Shown in pieces: positions 1 to 9,239 of a DNA stretch of 64,000 bases (position 1 is its first letter; each line of letters opens with the position of its first letter). The DNA comes from GCA-003244245 sp963822695 (GTDB lineage: Bacteria; Actinomycetota; Actinomycetes; Mycobacteriales; Pseudonocardiaceae): NCBI GenBank assembly GCA_963822695.1, contig CAWGJH010000008.1, positions 186,001 to 250,000 of the forward strand, read 5' to 3'. Position numbers and translations under genes: made by a program. Under the pieces are notes generated by a model. The model was given only the letters and a program-made list of their open reading frames with translations. It did no database searches and was not told the origin of the DNA.

Positions 1-2
1 GC

Positions 3-521
3 GCCACCCTCACCGCACTCGGCGACTATGCCGCCGCCTTGCCCTATGCGGAGGAAGCAGTCGCTGTGCACCGGGGTCTCACCGAGATCAACCTCGCGCG
101 GTACCGGCCCGAGCTGGCCCGATCACTGGACAACCTCGCCTTCTGCCTGGCCAGCATGGGCCACCACCGTGAGGTCCTCCCGTACGCCGAGGAAGCCGTC
201 ATGCTGTACCGGCACCTCGTTAAGATCGACTCCGACAGCTACCGGCCCGAGCTAGCCCGGGCTCTGAGCAACCGGGGGGTGAGCCTGTCCGAGCTGCGTC
301 GCCACGCCGAGGCCCTGCCCGACTCCGAGGAGGCCGTTAACCTCTACCAGGAACTCAACGAGATCGACCCCCGGCAGTACTCAGCTCCGCTGGCTCGTGC
401 CCTGCACAGACTCGCGGTGGACGACTCGGCACTGGGTCGGCACGCAGAAGCCGACCGCTACCGCCAGGACGCTGACCTGCTGACCGAGGCGATGCGTGAT
501 GATCCCGACGAGGAGGCATGA
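3..521 (+). CDS. TPR-repeat protein, C-terminal part (5' end outside window)
   Basis: The reading frame is open from the first bases and ends at TGA 519-521. It shows repeated units of about 44 residues built on LPYAEEAVAVHRGLTEIN / RYRPELARSLDNLA / LPYAEEAVMLYRHLVKID. These are the TPR-like repeats of large actinobacterial scaffold or signalling proteins that often carry an N-terminal NB-ARC or CHAT domain. Only about 172 residues are present, so the upstream effector domain cannot be read. The stop lies 35 bases before the start of the MFS gene on the same strand. The exact role is unknown; a protein-protein interaction function is inferred from the repeats. Confidence 0.8.
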   Translation, partial: ATLTALGDYAAALPYAEEAVAVHRGLTEINLARYRPELARSLDNLAFCLASMGHHREVLPYAEEAVMLYRHLVKIDSDSYRPELARALSNRGVSLSELRRHAEALPDSEEAVNLYQELNEIDPRQYSAPLARALHRLAVDDSALGRHAEADRYRQDADLLTEAMRDDPDEEA

Positions 522-555
522 TGGCCTGGCCAGTGACCGCAAGGAGGGTGGACCA

Positions 556-2028
556 GTGACCGTCACCGGCGGGGAATCGGGGACCTACCGCAGCCTGGTG
601 CCCGCGCGGCTGGACCGACTGCCCTGGAGACCGTTCCACACCTGGGTCGTTGCCGCGTTGGGCATCTCGTGGGTCCTCGATGGCCTGGAGATCCAGATCG
701 TCAACCAGATCGGCATTTTCCTGGAGACACATGGCATTCTGCTGCACCCGGGGCAGGCTGGGCTCGTCGCCTCCTTATACTTGGCTGGCGAGGTCGTCGG
801 CGCGCTGGTCTTTGGCCGTATCACCGATCAGCTCGGCCGCAAGAAACTGTTTTTTGTCACGTTGACCCTCTACCTGGTCTTTAGTTTCCTCGGTGCGTTC
901 TCTTTCAGTCTGTGGTTCCTGGCGCTGGTCCGGTTCGTCGCTGGTATGGGTATCGGTGGGGAGTACGCTGCGATCAATTCCGCTATCGACGAGCTGATCC
1001 CGCCCTACTACCGGGGCCGCACTGACATTATTGTCAACGGAACCTACTGGGCGGGTGCGGCAATTGGTGCGACGGCGAACCTGTTGCTGCTCAACCCGCG
1101 CGTGGTGCCGGCCGATCTCGGCTGGCGAATCGGCTTCGTCCTCGGCCCCGCCATCGGTTTGGCGATCATTTTTCTGCGGCGTGCCATCCCGGAGAGTCCA
1201 CGGTGGCTGATGACCCACGGTCGGCAGGCGGACGCTGAGCTCATTGTCAACAAGATCGAAACACAAGTCCGGAGTGACGGGATCGAGCTCCAGCCAATAC
1301 CCCCGAGCAAGGCATTGGTCGTCACCGGTCGAGGTAATGTTTCTTACCGCCAGATCTGGCACACGATGTGGCGCGAGTACCGGTCGCGGTCGATCCTGGG
1401 TCTATCATTAATGACTGCTCAGGCATTTTTGTACAACGCTATATTCTTTACCAACGGCTCGATACTCGTGCAGTTCTATCACGTAGGAAGCGATGATACG
1501 AGCAAGTACCTCATTTGGTTCGCATTGGTCAACCTGTTGGGACCGCTGGTTTTCGGATCATTGTTCGATACCCGCGGCCGACGAAAGATGATCGCATTCT
1601 CTTACTGTCTTTCTGGACTCCTCATGGCAATCAATGCACTGTTCTTTTATAGCGGATCACTGGGTGCAACCAGTCAGACTGTCTTATGGTGTGTGATCTT
1701 CTTTTTTGCCTCCACAGGCGCCGCGGCAGCGTACTTGACAATCAGTGAGATCTTCCCGTTGGAGCTGCGCGCTCAGGCGTTCTCGTTCTTTTTCGCCGTC
1801 TCGCTCGGGATCGGAGGTGTGGCGGCACCGAAGCTCTTTGCGTACCTCATCGGTGGTGGTATCAACTATCTTACTCTCGGTTACTCTGCGGCGGCCGTGC
1901 TGATGGCTGCCGGTGGGATCATCGCCTGGCACTACGGGGTGGATGCTGAACGCAAATCGTTGGAAAGGATCGCCCATCCCTTGTCGGCGGTCGTCCGCCC
2001 TATCGAGCCGTCACTCGAATCCTCCTGA
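556..2028 (+). CDS. MFS transporter, sugar/metabolite:H+ symporter type
   Basis: A 490-residue membrane protein of the major facilitator superfamily. I chose GTG 556 because AAGGAGGG at 541-548 is well placed; an upstream ATG at 496 would overlap the TPR gene. Twelve hydrophobic segments are apparent. Family signatures are GRITDQLGRKKLF after TM2, RFVAGMGIGGEYAAI in TM4 and PESPRWL after TM6, the last typical of sugar-porter-like and metabolite:H+ symporter branches. The substrate cannot be read. Codons between about 1380 and 1740 are noticeably less GC-rich than the flanks, which may reflect only the hydrophobic content. The next gene is on the opposite strand. Confidence 0.85.
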   Translation: MTVTGGESGTYRSLVPARLDRLPWRPFHTWVVAALGISWVLDGLEIQIVNQIGIFLETHGILLHPGQAGLVASLYLAGEVVGALVFGRITDQLGRKKLFFVTLTLYLVFSFLGAFSFSLWFLALVRFVAGMGIGGEYAAINSAIDELIPPYYRGRTDIIVNGTYWAGAAIGATANLLLLNPRVVPADLGWRIGFVLGPAIGLAIIFLRRAIPESPRWLMTHGRQADAELIVNKIETQVRSDGIELQPIPPSKALVVTGRGNVSYRQIWHTMWREYRSRSILGLSLMTAQAFLYNAIFFTNGSILVQFYHVGSDDTSKYLIWFALVNLLGPLVFGSLFDTRGRRKMIAFSYCLSGLLMAINALFFYSGSLGATSQTVLWCVIFFFASTGAAAAYLTISEIFPLELRAQAFSFFFAVSLGIGGVAAPKLFAYLIGGGINYLTLGYSAAAVLMAAGGIIAWHYGVDAERKSLERIAHPLSAVVRPIEPSLESS

Positions 2029-2043
2029 CTGAAGTGGATATCC

Positions 2044-3039
2044 TCACCGCAGTCGCATGTGCAGCCGGACGGTGGTTCCGGTGCCGATCCCTCCGGTGGG
2101 TATCTCCACCAGGTCGCAGAGCTCGTTGACCAGGATCAACCCGTGTCCATGCGGTTGGGATCGGTGCGGCGGGATCCGGCCGACCAACCGGTCGTGCAGT
2201 TGGCCGCTGTCACTGATCTCGCAGATCAGGCTGTAGGTCTCCGGGTCTTGCCACAGTGACAGGACACCCGCCGTACGGGTATGCACCAGGGTGTTGGTGG
2301 CGACCTCATTGACCGCCAGGCACAGATCGGTCACTCGATCGGCCGGCAGGCCGGCCCGCAGCGCCCGACTCTCGACGAACTGCCGGATGCCCGGCAGGTC
2401 ATTCGCGGAGCGGAAGACCAGCATGTCGCCCCACCACTCTGGAGGGTCAGGCAAGAACCGGAGGCTCTCGTCGGCGACGGCGCGCGGGTCCCGGTAATCC
2501 GCGCTGCGGACCCGCTGTGACCCCTCAAGCAGCATCGGATGGGTCTGCCGAGCCTGCTTCAGGGCGGTGGCGTCCAGTTCGTGGCAGTCGTACGGGCACA
2601 GGATGGTCGCCTTGTGGCCCGCCAGGGCGATGTTGATGAGGGCTTCGGTTTGCAGCGCGGCGCGGTACTCCGCGGCAGAGCGCCCCGGCCAGATCGGTTC
2701 ACCGACGATGCGGACCCGGCGCGCCGGATGCATCTGGGTGAACGCGTAGAGCACCGTGGAGATGATCCGGCCAGGGTTACGGCCCGCCTCGGCCATGTCC
2801 ATGAACTGGACGTCCTCGCCGTCGGTGCCCATAGCCGACCGCAGCACATCGACGCGCGAGCCTGGCACCGCGACCAGCGTCGGCTCGGACAACTCGAGCC
2901 CCTCTCGGAGGAACCGTGCGATGCCGATGGCGTAGTCGTCCGTGTCGCGGTAGAACCATGCCTCGTGCACCAGCCCGGTATCGTCGGGTTGCGCTGCACT
3001 CATGGGCAGATCTTGCCCAGCGTCGGTGAGTAGAGCCAC
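2044..3039 (-). CDS. MEDS-domain plus HATPase (RsbW-like) regulatory protein
   Basis: 331 residues from GTG 3039, preceded by AGAGGTG; an internal ATG at 3003 is an alternative start. Residues about 20-190 match the MEDS/DcmR-type sensory domain (LVHEAWFYRDTDDY, VRIVGEPIW, CPYD). The C-terminal 130 residues form a GHKL ATPase of the anti-sigma-factor kinase kind, with N-box LAVNEVATNTLVH and G-box HGHGLILVNELCD. Such proteins probably act in the cytoplasm as serine kinases or anti-sigma factors in partner-switching stress control. No antagonist or sigma factor gene is adjacent. The gene converges on the MFS gene and diverges from the acyl-CoA dehydrogenase. Confidence 0.75.
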   Translation of the reverse strand: MALLTDAGQDLPMSAAQPDDTGLVHEAWFYRDTDDYAIGIARFLREGLELSEPTLVAVPGSRVDVLRSAMGTDGEDVQFMDMAEAGRNPGRIISTVLYAFTQMHPARRVRIVGEPIWPGRSAAEYRAALQTEALINIALAGHKATILCPYDCHELDATALKQARQTHPMLLEGSQRVRSADYRDPRAVADESLRFLPDPPEWWGDMLVFRSANDLPGIRQFVESRALRAGLPADRVTDLCLAVNEVATNTLVHTRTAGVLSLWQDPETYSLICEISDSGQLHDRLVGRIPPHRSQPHGHGLILVNELCDLVEIPTGGIGTGTTVRLHMRLR

Positions 3040-3268
3040 TGCGGATCACCTCTTATGCTGGTCCAGCTCTGGCGCGCAGAGAATACAACTCTTCGTGCCT
3101 GACATGCACCTTGTATTCACTCAAACGTGGAATTTGTTCGCGTGCTGGCCACGCCTGTGGGTGGGTAACTGTGCACTAAGTGATCAAATGAGGCGGTGTG
3201 GGGTATGACGACGGACCGGCGGGCGGTCGCGGCGGCGGAGTGACCTGAATGAGGAGGACCATCGGGAC

Positions 3269-4417
3269 ATGCGCCGTCGGTTGTTCGAGGCCGAGCACGA
3301 GGCCTTCCGGGAGAGCGTGCGCGCCTTCGTGAGCAAGGAGGTGACGCCGCACCTGCAAGCCTGGGACGCCGAGGGCATCGTGCCTCGGAGCCTGTTCACC
3401 ACCGCCGGTGCGGCCGGTTTTCTCGGCATGGCGATCCCGGAGGAGTTCGGTGGCGGGGGGGTGTCGGACTTCCGGTTCAACGCGGTGCTGGGCGAGGAGG
3501 TCATGTGCGCTGGGGCCGCGGGCGCGGGGCTCGGGCTGAGCCTGCACAACGACATCTGCCTGCCCTACTTCCTGGACCTGGCCACCGAAGAGCAGCAGCG
3601 ACGGTGGCTACCCGGGATCGCCTCCGGGCAGCTGATCACGGCCATCGCGATGACCGAGCCGGGGATGGGCTCAGACCTGGCGGGCATGGCGACGACGGCG
3701 GTGTACCGGTCTGACCATTACCTGGTCAACGGCTCGAAGACGTTCGTCAGCAGTGGGATCAACGCCGATCTGGTCATTACCGCGGTGAAGACCGATCCGC
3801 GGGAACGGCATCAGGGGATGAGCCTGCTCGTGGTGGAGCGCGGGATGGACGGCTTCGAGCGCGGCCGCAATCTCGCCAAGCTGGGTCAGCACGCCCAGGA
3901 CACCGCTGAGTTGTTCTTCCGTGACGTCAGGGTGCCAGTCGCCAACCTGCTCGGTACGCAAGGCCGCGGATTCACCTACTTGGTGGATCGACTGCCTCAG
4001 GAACGGCTGTCGATGGCCGTCTCCGCGGTGGCCGGGGCGCGGGCAGCACTGGAGCTGACGCTGGCCTACGTCAAGGACCGCACGGCGTTCGGCCAGCCGA
4101 TCGGATCGTTCCAGAACACCAGATTCCGGCTGGCCGAGATGGTCACCGAGGTCAACATCGCGCAGACCTTCACCGACCGCTGCATCGAGGCCCTCAACGA
4201 GGGCGAGCTGACCGTCGCCGACGCCGCCAAGGCCAAGTGGTGGTGCACCGAGTTGCAGGGCCGGGTGATCGACGCCTGCCTGCAGCTGCACGGCGGCTAC
4301 GGCTACATGCTCGAACACCCCATCGCCAGGGCTTTCGCCGACGCTCGCGTGACCCGGATCTACGGCGGCACCACCGAGATCATGAAGGAAGTCATCGGTC
4401 GGTCACTGGGCCTGTGA
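3269..4417 (+). CDS. Acyl-CoA dehydrogenase
   Basis: 382 residues, the normal length for the family, starting at ATG 3269 after GAGGAGG near 3250. It should oxidise an acyl-CoA thioester at C2-C3 using FAD. FAD and substrate signatures are AMTEPGMGSDLAG, DRTAFGQPIGSFQ and the C-terminal RIYGGTTEIMKEVIGR. The glutamate of the YEGT motif used by medium- and short-chain enzymes is glycine here (YGGT), but E245 in LPQERL occupies the helix-G position of the catalytic base in long-chain and isovaleryl-CoA dehydrogenases. It is therefore likely active and of that subgroup. No other beta-oxidation genes are nearby. Confidence 0.9.
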   Translation: MRRRLFEAEHEAFRESVRAFVSKEVTPHLQAWDAEGIVPRSLFTTAGAAGFLGMAIPEEFGGGGVSDFRFNAVLGEEVMCAGAAGAGLGLSLHNDICLPYFLDLATEEQQRRWLPGIASGQLITAIAMTEPGMGSDLAGMATTAVYRSDHYLVNGSKTFVSSGINADLVITAVKTDPRERHQGMSLLVVERGMDGFERGRNLAKLGQHAQDTAELFFRDVRVPVANLLGTQGRGFTYLVDRLPQERLSMAVSAVAGARAALELTLAYVKDRTAFGQPIGSFQNTRFRLAEMVTEVNIAQTFTDRCIEALNEGELTVADAAKAKWWCTELQGRVIDACLQLHGGYGYMLEHPIARAFADARVTRIYGGTTEIMKEVIGRSLGL

Positions 4418-4610
4418 CCCGTCAACGGAACCCGGACTGACATCCGGTGACCCGTACGCCTTACCCAGGTACATCACTTGGAGTGAATGTAGGGGTCCAG
4501 TGGTACGTACGGACCCTGCTCCGCGATGTCTTACTGAGTACACCAACTCCATGATCAAAAACCGGCTCGACGCACATCGAGTCCGAACCAGCCCGGAGAG
4601 GCGGCCCACG

Positions 4611-5036
4611 ATGACTAGCTACGGCAGTGAGGCGATTGCCCACGACATGTTCGCGCTGCTGCACGAGGCTGCGGCGCCCGTAGTGACCCGGTGGACCTAC
4701 CGCACCGACGATCCCTTCGCCGTGACCGTCGAGATCCAGACCCGCGGCAATCGCTTCGTTGACTGGGTGCTGGCCCGCGAACTGCTCGTGGCGGGGCTCA
4801 GCGCTCCCGCCGGGATCGGTGACGTGCGGGTGCGTCCCGCCACCATGGGTGAGTGGGAAGTGACGCTGGTCGAGATCCGTTCACCCGACGGGCGCGCCGT
4901 GCTGGAAGTGGACCGCGACCTGCTGCGGCAGTTCGTCGAGGCCACTATCGACGTTGTCCCGCTGGGCGGTGAGGGCATGGTCTTCGACATCGACGCTGAG
5001 ATCGAGAAGATCACCAGGAGGAGCTGCGCGGACTGA
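4611..5036 (+). CDS. SsgA-family sporulation/cell-division regulator
   Basis: 141 residues from ATG 4611, with GGAGAGG upstream; an ORF opening at 4500 is too long for the family. SsgA-like proteins (SALPs) control septum placement and spore-wall assembly in morphologically complex actinobacteria. Diagnostic stretches are YRTDDPFAVTVEIQT, WVLARELLVAGLSAPAG, GDVRVRP and the C-terminal VPLGGEGMVFDIDAEIEKI. The upstream intergenic region (4418-4610) contains GGGTCC...GGACCC, a possible hairpin or operator around 4493-4518. The gene stands alone. Which SALP subtype it is cannot be decided from the sequence. Confidence 0.85.
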   Translation: MTSYGSEAIAHDMFALLHEAAAPVVTRWTYRTDDPFAVTVEIQTRGNRFVDWVLARELLVAGLSAPAGIGDVRVRPATMGEWEVTLVEIRSPDGRAVLEVDRDLLRQFVEATIDVVPLGGEGMVFDIDAEIEKITRRSCAD

Positions 5037-5092
5037 GTCTGTGCGGACTGAGTACGAATGCTCCTTGAGGCCCGCCATCACCGGAGACGACT

Positions 5093-5215
5093 GTGGATCT
5101 CAGGACGCAGCCCTGCCAGGACGTGATCGATCGGGTGGAGCGTCGCCTGGGTGTGCGGCTGGATCGGGAGGCCGCGGTGGTGAAGCGGCGTTCCGTGGGA
5201 GGGCGCAACACGGAC
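5093..5215 (+). pseudogene. 5' fragment of an unidentified gene
   Basis: From GTG 5093 the frame reads about 40 residues that look coding (VIDRVERRLGVRLD, then VVKRRSVGGR), then runs into frame-shadow of the downstream permease. The pattern resembles the start of actinobacterial phosphotransferase-like proteins, but I cannot name it with certainty. Only the first 40 codons survive, so it is best read as a truncated remnant in the convergent gap between the SsgA-like gene and the ABC operon. Confidence 0.25.
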
Positions 5216-5229
5216 GGTGACGCGTGCGG

Positions 5230-6123
5230 TCAGGGGCTGCGGGCGATGGTGAGGCCCCGGGCTCGGAGTACCCGGCGCTCCAGGGGAGCGAAAACGAGGA
5301 GCTCGATGGCGACTCCGACCATCAGGATCAGGAAGATCGAGGCGATCACGAGGTCCATCGCGTTCAGTTCCCGGCCGATGTTGAGCTGCTGTCCAAGTCC
5401 GATGCCCAGCGCGGGCGAATAGGTGATGAGCTCGGCGGCCATCAGCGAGCGCCAGGAGAACGCCCAGCCTTGCTTGAGACCGGCCAGGTATCCCGGCAGC
5501 GCCGCCGGTAGTAGCACGTGCCGGATCCGGCCGACGGTGCCCAGCCCCAGCACCCTGCCGACCTTGTCGAGCAACGGTGGTACCTGGTCGAACCCGGCGA
5601 GTAGCCCGTTGGCGATCGAGGGGACGGCGCCGAGCAGCACCACCGCGTAAATGGCGGCGTCGGACAGGCCGAACCAGATGATCGTCGCCGGGATCCACGC
5701 GACCGACGGCAGGCTCTGCAGCCCGCTCACGAACGGCCCGAGAGCGGCCCGTAGCCACCGGCTTCGCCACATCGCCAGCCCGAGCACGGTGCCCACCGCC
5801 AAGGACGCCAGGAATCCCAGAACCCCCCGGGACACGCTGATCGAGATGGCGTCCCAGGCCCGGCCGTCGCGCACCGTCTGACCGAAGACCTGCAGCACGT
5901 CACGCGGGCTGGGTAGGGCATAGCTCGGTTTGAGCCCGGCGCTGTAGGCCAGCTGCCAGAGCCCGATCAACGCCACCACCGCGACGAGAGGGGGTAGCAC
6001 CGATCGCATGAACACCGCGCCAGGTCCGGGCCGCGGTAGCGGCGCGGGCGTCTCCAAGGCATCCAGCCCAGCCCCGAAGGCCCGGTTGTCCTCGGCCGTC
6101 AGCGTCGTGTCGTCAACGCCCAT
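5230..6123 (-). CDS. ABC transporter permease, aliphatic sulfonate/nitrate type (SsuC-like)
   Basis: 297 residues with about six membrane spans. The binding-protein-dependent permease EAA loop is visible as LLPAALPGYLAGLKQGWAFSW followed by AAEL, the coupling site for the ATPase. The N-terminal 30 residues are cytoplasmic and proline-rich. It starts at ATG 6123, overlapping the end of the ATPase gene by 11 bases, which implies translational coupling in the order binding protein, ATPase, permease. By family it belongs with SsuC, NrtB and TauC importers; the substrate is probably an organosulfonate but this is inferred. Confidence 0.85.
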   Translation of the reverse strand: MGVDDTTLTAEDNRAFGAGLDALETPAPLPRPGPGAVFMRSVLPPLVAVVALIGLWQLAYSAGLKPSYALPSPRDVLQVFGQTVRDGRAWDAISISVSRGVLGFLASLAVGTVLGLAMWRSRWLRAALGPFVSGLQSLPSVAWIPATIIWFGLSDAAIYAVVLLGAVPSIANGLLAGFDQVPPLLDKVGRVLGLGTVGRIRHVLLPAALPGYLAGLKQGWAFSWRSLMAAELITYSPALGIGLGQQLNIGRELNAMDLVIASIFLILMVGVAIELLVFAPLERRVLRARGLTIARSP

Positions 6124-6922
6124 GGCGGCTGATCTCCGCTCGGAGGTGATGAGTGATCTCAGTGGCCACGGCGCTCACTCCCGGGGACTCGATCGCCCTG
6201 GGCTGGCTCAGCTCGAGGCGCCACTCCCGGACGATCCGACCGGGCCGGGAGCTCATCAGCAAGACCCGCTGCCCCAGCCGGACTGCCTCGCGCACGTTGT
6301 GCGTGACGAAGACGATGGACAGCCCTTGCTCCGACCACAGCCGGGTGAGCTCCTCGTGCAGCGCATCGCGGGTGATGGCGTCCAGCGCGGCGAATGGCTC
6401 GTCCATCAGCAGCAGCCGGCTGTCCTGGGCCAGCGCGCGGGCCAGTGCCACCCGCTGGCGCATCCCCCCGGAGAGCTCATGCACCCGCTTGTGGCCCTGT
6501 CCAGCGAGGTTCACCAGCGTGAGCAGCCGCTCGGCTTCGGTGCGGCGCTCGCGCCGGCCCACCCTCCGCGCCTTGAGCGCCAGTTCGACGTTGCCGGCCG
6601 CGGTCAGCCACGGCAGTAGAGCCGGCTCCTGAAACATCAGCGCCGGACGGCCCACCCTGACCTCGATGCTGCCGGAGGTGGGTGCGCCAAGGCCGGCGAT
6701 GAGCGAGAGCAGGGTGGATTTCCCGCATCCGGAGGCGCCGAGCAGGCAGACGAACTCACCGGGCCCGACGCCCAGGTCGATCCGGTCCAGCACCGGTGGG
6801 TGGTCGCGCTCGAAGACCTGGGTAAGTTGCGTGACGCGGACGCTGGAGATCTGTGCCGCTGTCTGTTCGTCCGCAACCGGTGGTTGAGTGGTGGACGCTG
6901 GCTGGAGGGTCGGATGTGTCAT
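6113..6922 (-). CDS. ABC transporter ATP-binding protein (SsuB/TauB-like)
   Basis: 269 residues with a complete nucleotide-binding domain: Walker A GASGCGKST, Q-loop MFQEPALLPW, signature LSGGMRQR, Walker B LLLMDEPFAALD and switch histidine in VFVTHN. The N-terminal 28 residues are an unconserved extension rich in T, P and A. It should energise the adjacent permease. The start at 6922 lies 5 bases after the stop of the binding-protein gene, so all three are one operon. Confidence 0.9.
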   Translation of the reverse strand: MTHPTLQPASTTQPPVADEQTAAQISSVRVTQLTQVFERDHPPVLDRIDLGVGPGEFVCLLGASGCGKSTLLSLIAGLGAPTSGSIEVRVGRPALMFQEPALLPWLTAAGNVELALKARRVGRRERRTEAERLLTLVNLAGQGHKRVHELSGGMRQRVALARALAQDSRLLLMDEPFAALDAITRDALHEELTRLWSEQGLSIVFVTHNVREAVRLGQRVLLMSSRPGRIVREWRLELSQPRAIESPGVSAVATEITHHLRAEISRHGR

Positions 6923-6927
6923 GGTCG

Positions 6928-8028
6928 CTATTCCTTCCCGAGCCCGTCGGCCGACACGCTCGGCAGGCTCCGTTGGGCGAGGATCCGGTTGAGGATCGAC
7001 AGCTCGTAGATGCCGTGCAGGTCGACCTGCTTGGTGGCCACCCCTGCCGTCACCGCGTTCTCGGCACTGCGTTGCAGGGACGCCGCGAGGGGATCATCGG
7101 TGATCGTCAGGTTGTGCCAGGCACGCTCGACCACCTCCGGCTTCAAGGGCCTGCCGGTGAGAGCGTTGATGCCGTCGTTCACGACGGTCTTGGCCTCGGC
7201 GGGGTGCTGGGTCGCCCACTGCACCGCATCGACGTGTCCCCGCAGCAAGGCCTCGACCGTCTGCGGGTAGCGCTCCAGGAACTCGGTGCGGACGATCAGC
7301 TGCGTGGTGACGAACTGGCCGCCGGGCCACAGCTCCCGCTCGTCAACCAGTACCTTGGCGCCGGCCTCCAGCACCAACCGGGACGCCCACGGCTCGGGTA
7401 GCCAGGCGCCGTCGAGCTTGCCTGACTTGACCAGCTGGAGTGTGTCAGCGTTCTGGGTGGGCGCGATGGTGACGTCCCCGCCACCCTGGATGCTGTTGCG
7501 CAGGCCCTGCTTGGTCAGCCAAGCGCGCAGCGCCACATCCTGGGTGTTACCGAGTTCCGGGCTGGCCAGCGTCTTGCCCCGCAGATCCTGCGCCGTGGTG
7601 ATGCCCGGACGGACGACCAGCTGCGCGCCGCCGGACGTCGCCCCGGCGATGATCCGGATGGCCTTGCCGTCGCTCCTCATGAAGGCATTGATCGCTGGGC
7701 TCGGCCCGACGTACGCCGCGTCGAGGCCACCGCTGAACAACGCCTCGACCGCTGCGGGTCCGGCGTTGAAGATCTGCGTTTCCAACCTGGTGGTGCCGAG
7801 TTCCTGGGCGATGAAGCCTCGGTTGACGCCGATGATGGCGGCGGCGTGCGTGATGTTGGCGAAGTAGCCCAGGCGCACGCTAGGTGCTGGGCCCGGCGCC
7901 GCACCGATACTGCGGTCACTGCCGCCGCACCCCGCCGCGAGCACGAGAGCCCAGACGGCGATCAGGATGGTCAGAACACGTACGATGACGGGCCTGTCAC
8001 ACCTAGTGGCTTTGGGACAAACTGGCAC
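6928..8028 (-). CDS. Sulfonate/nitrate-type substrate-binding lipoprotein (SsuA-like)
   Basis: 366 residues from GTG 8028. A basic N-terminus, hydrophobic core and lipobox LVLAAGC indicate a membrane-anchored lipoprotein outside the cell. The body is an NMT1/SsuA-type solute-binding fold: VRLGYFANITHAAAIIGV, then GLDAAYVGPSPAINAF, LRGKTLASPELGNTQD and LDGAWLPEPWASRL. These are typical of sulfonate, taurine or nitrate binding proteins. The ribosome site before 8028 is weak (GGAC), so a slightly later start is possible. The gene leads the three-gene importer operon. Confidence 0.85.
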   Translation of the reverse strand: MPVCPKATRCDRPVIVRVLTILIAVWALVLAAGCGGSDRSIGAAPGPAPSVRLGYFANITHAAAIIGVNRGFIAQELGTTRLETQIFNAGPAAVEALFSGGLDAAYVGPSPAINAFMRSDGKAIRIIAGATSGGAQLVVRPGITTAQDLRGKTLASPELGNTQDVALRAWLTKQGLRNSIQGGGDVTIAPTQNADTLQLVKSGKLDGAWLPEPWASRLVLEAGAKVLVDERELWPGGQFVTTQLIVRTEFLERYPQTVEALLRGHVDAVQWATQHPAEAKTVVNDGINALTGRPLKPEVVERAWHNLTITDDPLAASLQRSAENAVTAGVATKQVDLHGIYELSILNRILAQRSLPSVSADGLGKE

Positions 8029-8252
8029 GATGAGTGTGTCCTCGCCGTAAGGGGGCGCGCGAGGTGACGTCGTAGCGGCACGGGGCGGCGGGACGGCACG
8101 ACCACACGCCCGGCTGAGAGCGGGCAGGGTCAGGCCGACATACAGATCATGCTGCGGGTGCGCCCATAGTCCACGTGGCGGCGGGTCACGAGCTTGAGTG
8201 ACAGGGCGGGCACGAGGGTTACGTTACACGAAAGAGTGACGTCCGTTGGCTG
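8029..8252. other. Intergenic region upstream of the importer operon
   Basis: 224 bases with no convincing gene. They separate the start of the lipoprotein gene from the 3' end of the DinB-fold gene, both on the minus strand, so the operon promoter must lie here. I see no clear -35/-10 pair. A GGCTGAGAGCGGG stretch near 8112 recalls part of a TPP riboswitch but is on the wrong strand and incomplete. Confidence 0.4.
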
Positions 8253-8834
8253 TCATGTTTTCTGGGTCGGAGCCTCCCAGGGTTGCACCCACGGGTTGGC
8301 GGGCCACCCCTCCGCGGCGGCCATCAGCGGGAAGGCCGTGGCACCGTCCAGTGACTCCCGGATGATGTCGGCATGGCCGGCGTGACGGGCGGTCTCCTCG
8401 ATCAGGTGGAGCAGAACCCACCGCACCGACCACGACGTGATGTCGCCCGGCAACCAGGCCACCCCCTGCGGGACTGGCACGGCCTGCCCGAGATCGGGGA
8501 TCTCGGCGATGACCGAGTCAGTCTCCTTGGCCACCTGGTCGTACAAATCGAGCACACCGGCCAAGGTCTCGCCCGGCGTGAGGCGGAAACCGGCGTGATG
8601 GTTGTTTATCGACCACTCCCGCTTGCGCTGCAGGACAGTGTTCATCCACCCCCGCTCCGCGGTCGCGACATGCTTGATCAGCCCTCCGATACTGAGCGGG
8701 CTTGCGGTGGGGGTTGTCCGGGCCTGCTCATCTGTCAGCCCGCGCGCGGTAAGGCGGAGCACCAGGCGCTGCTGGGCGAGATAAGCCAGCAACCCCGCGC
8801 GCTCATCAGCTACCGGTGCAACGAGTCCAGGCAT
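8253..8834 (-). CDS. DinB-fold (DUF664-type) protein
   Basis: 193 residues. The sequence has the four-helix DinB/YfiT-like pattern: GLTDEQARTTPTASPLSIGG, then LIKHVATAERGW and LLHLIEETARHAGHADIIRE. The histidines in these two motifs are the usual metal ligands of this fold, whose actinobacterial members are often thiol (mycothiol) dependent transferases. Length is typical. ATG 8834 is followed directly by this frame. It stands alone, divergent from the VapBC pair, and its substrate is unknown. Confidence 0.75.
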   Translation of the reverse strand: MPGLVAPVADERAGLLAYLAQQRLVLRLTARGLTDEQARTTPTASPLSIGGLIKHVATAERGWMNTVLQRKREWSINNHHAGFRLTPGETLAGVLDLYDQVAKETDSVIAEIPDLGQAVPVPQGVAWLPGDITSWSVRWVLLHLIEETARHAGHADIIRESLDGATAFPLMAAAEGWPANPWVQPWEAPTQKT

Positions 8835-9032
8835 GTGGGGTACCTCCGGGTGCGGAATCTTCCGATTGGGACCGGTTCATCGTGGCATCGGACCCTGACA
8901 GTTTCGGGAGCCTCGATCAGCCACCGATGCACCTCACAGGCGAGCACACGGTCCTCGCCAGCGTGGGCGGCTCAGTTCGCGGGCAGGCATACTATGAGGC
9001 ATCATCTGTGCCTGGTTTGCTATCATGGTGGC

Positions 9033-9239
9033 GTGACCAGGACAACCATCGATCTCGATGATGAGAAGGTTGCGGCCGCTGCCCGCGAGCTCGGAACCAC
9101 GTCCAAGGTCGAGCCCGTCAACGCCGCCCTGGCGTATGTCGCTGCCCGGCGACAGCGGGCAGAGGCGTTCGACGATCCGCTGATCTGGGGTAGCCCCGAC
9201 CTCGCCGATCCGGAGATCCGGGCTCAGGCTCGGCGGTGA
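9033..9239 (+). CDS. VapB-type antitoxin
   Basis: 68 residues from GTG 9033. The N-terminus RTTIDLDDEKVAAAARELG is the ribbon-helix-helix type DNA-binding segment of VapB antitoxins, followed by a C-terminal tail (DPLIWGSPDL) that would wrap the toxin. The stop TGA overlaps the toxin start (GTGA, 9236-9239), the classical translational coupling of type II toxin-antitoxin pairs. Autoregulation through the AT-richer stretch around 8990-9030 is likely but no operator is obvious. Confidence 0.8.
   Translation: MTRTTIDLDDEKVAAAARELGTTSKVEPVNAALAYVAARRQRAEAFDDPLIWGSPDLADPEIRAQARR

Noticed and set aside
3269..4417. Acyl-CoA dehydrogenase suspected inactive because YEGT is YGGT
   Set aside because: The alternative catalytic glutamate (E245 in LPQERL) used by long-chain and isovaleryl-CoA dehydrogenases is present.
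8105..8150. GGCTGAGAGCGGG followed by CAGATCATGCTG, resembling parts of a TPP riboswitch
   Set aside because: It is on the plus strand whereas neighbouring genes are on the minus strand, and the conserved ACCTGATCTGG and GCGTAGGGA parts are missing.
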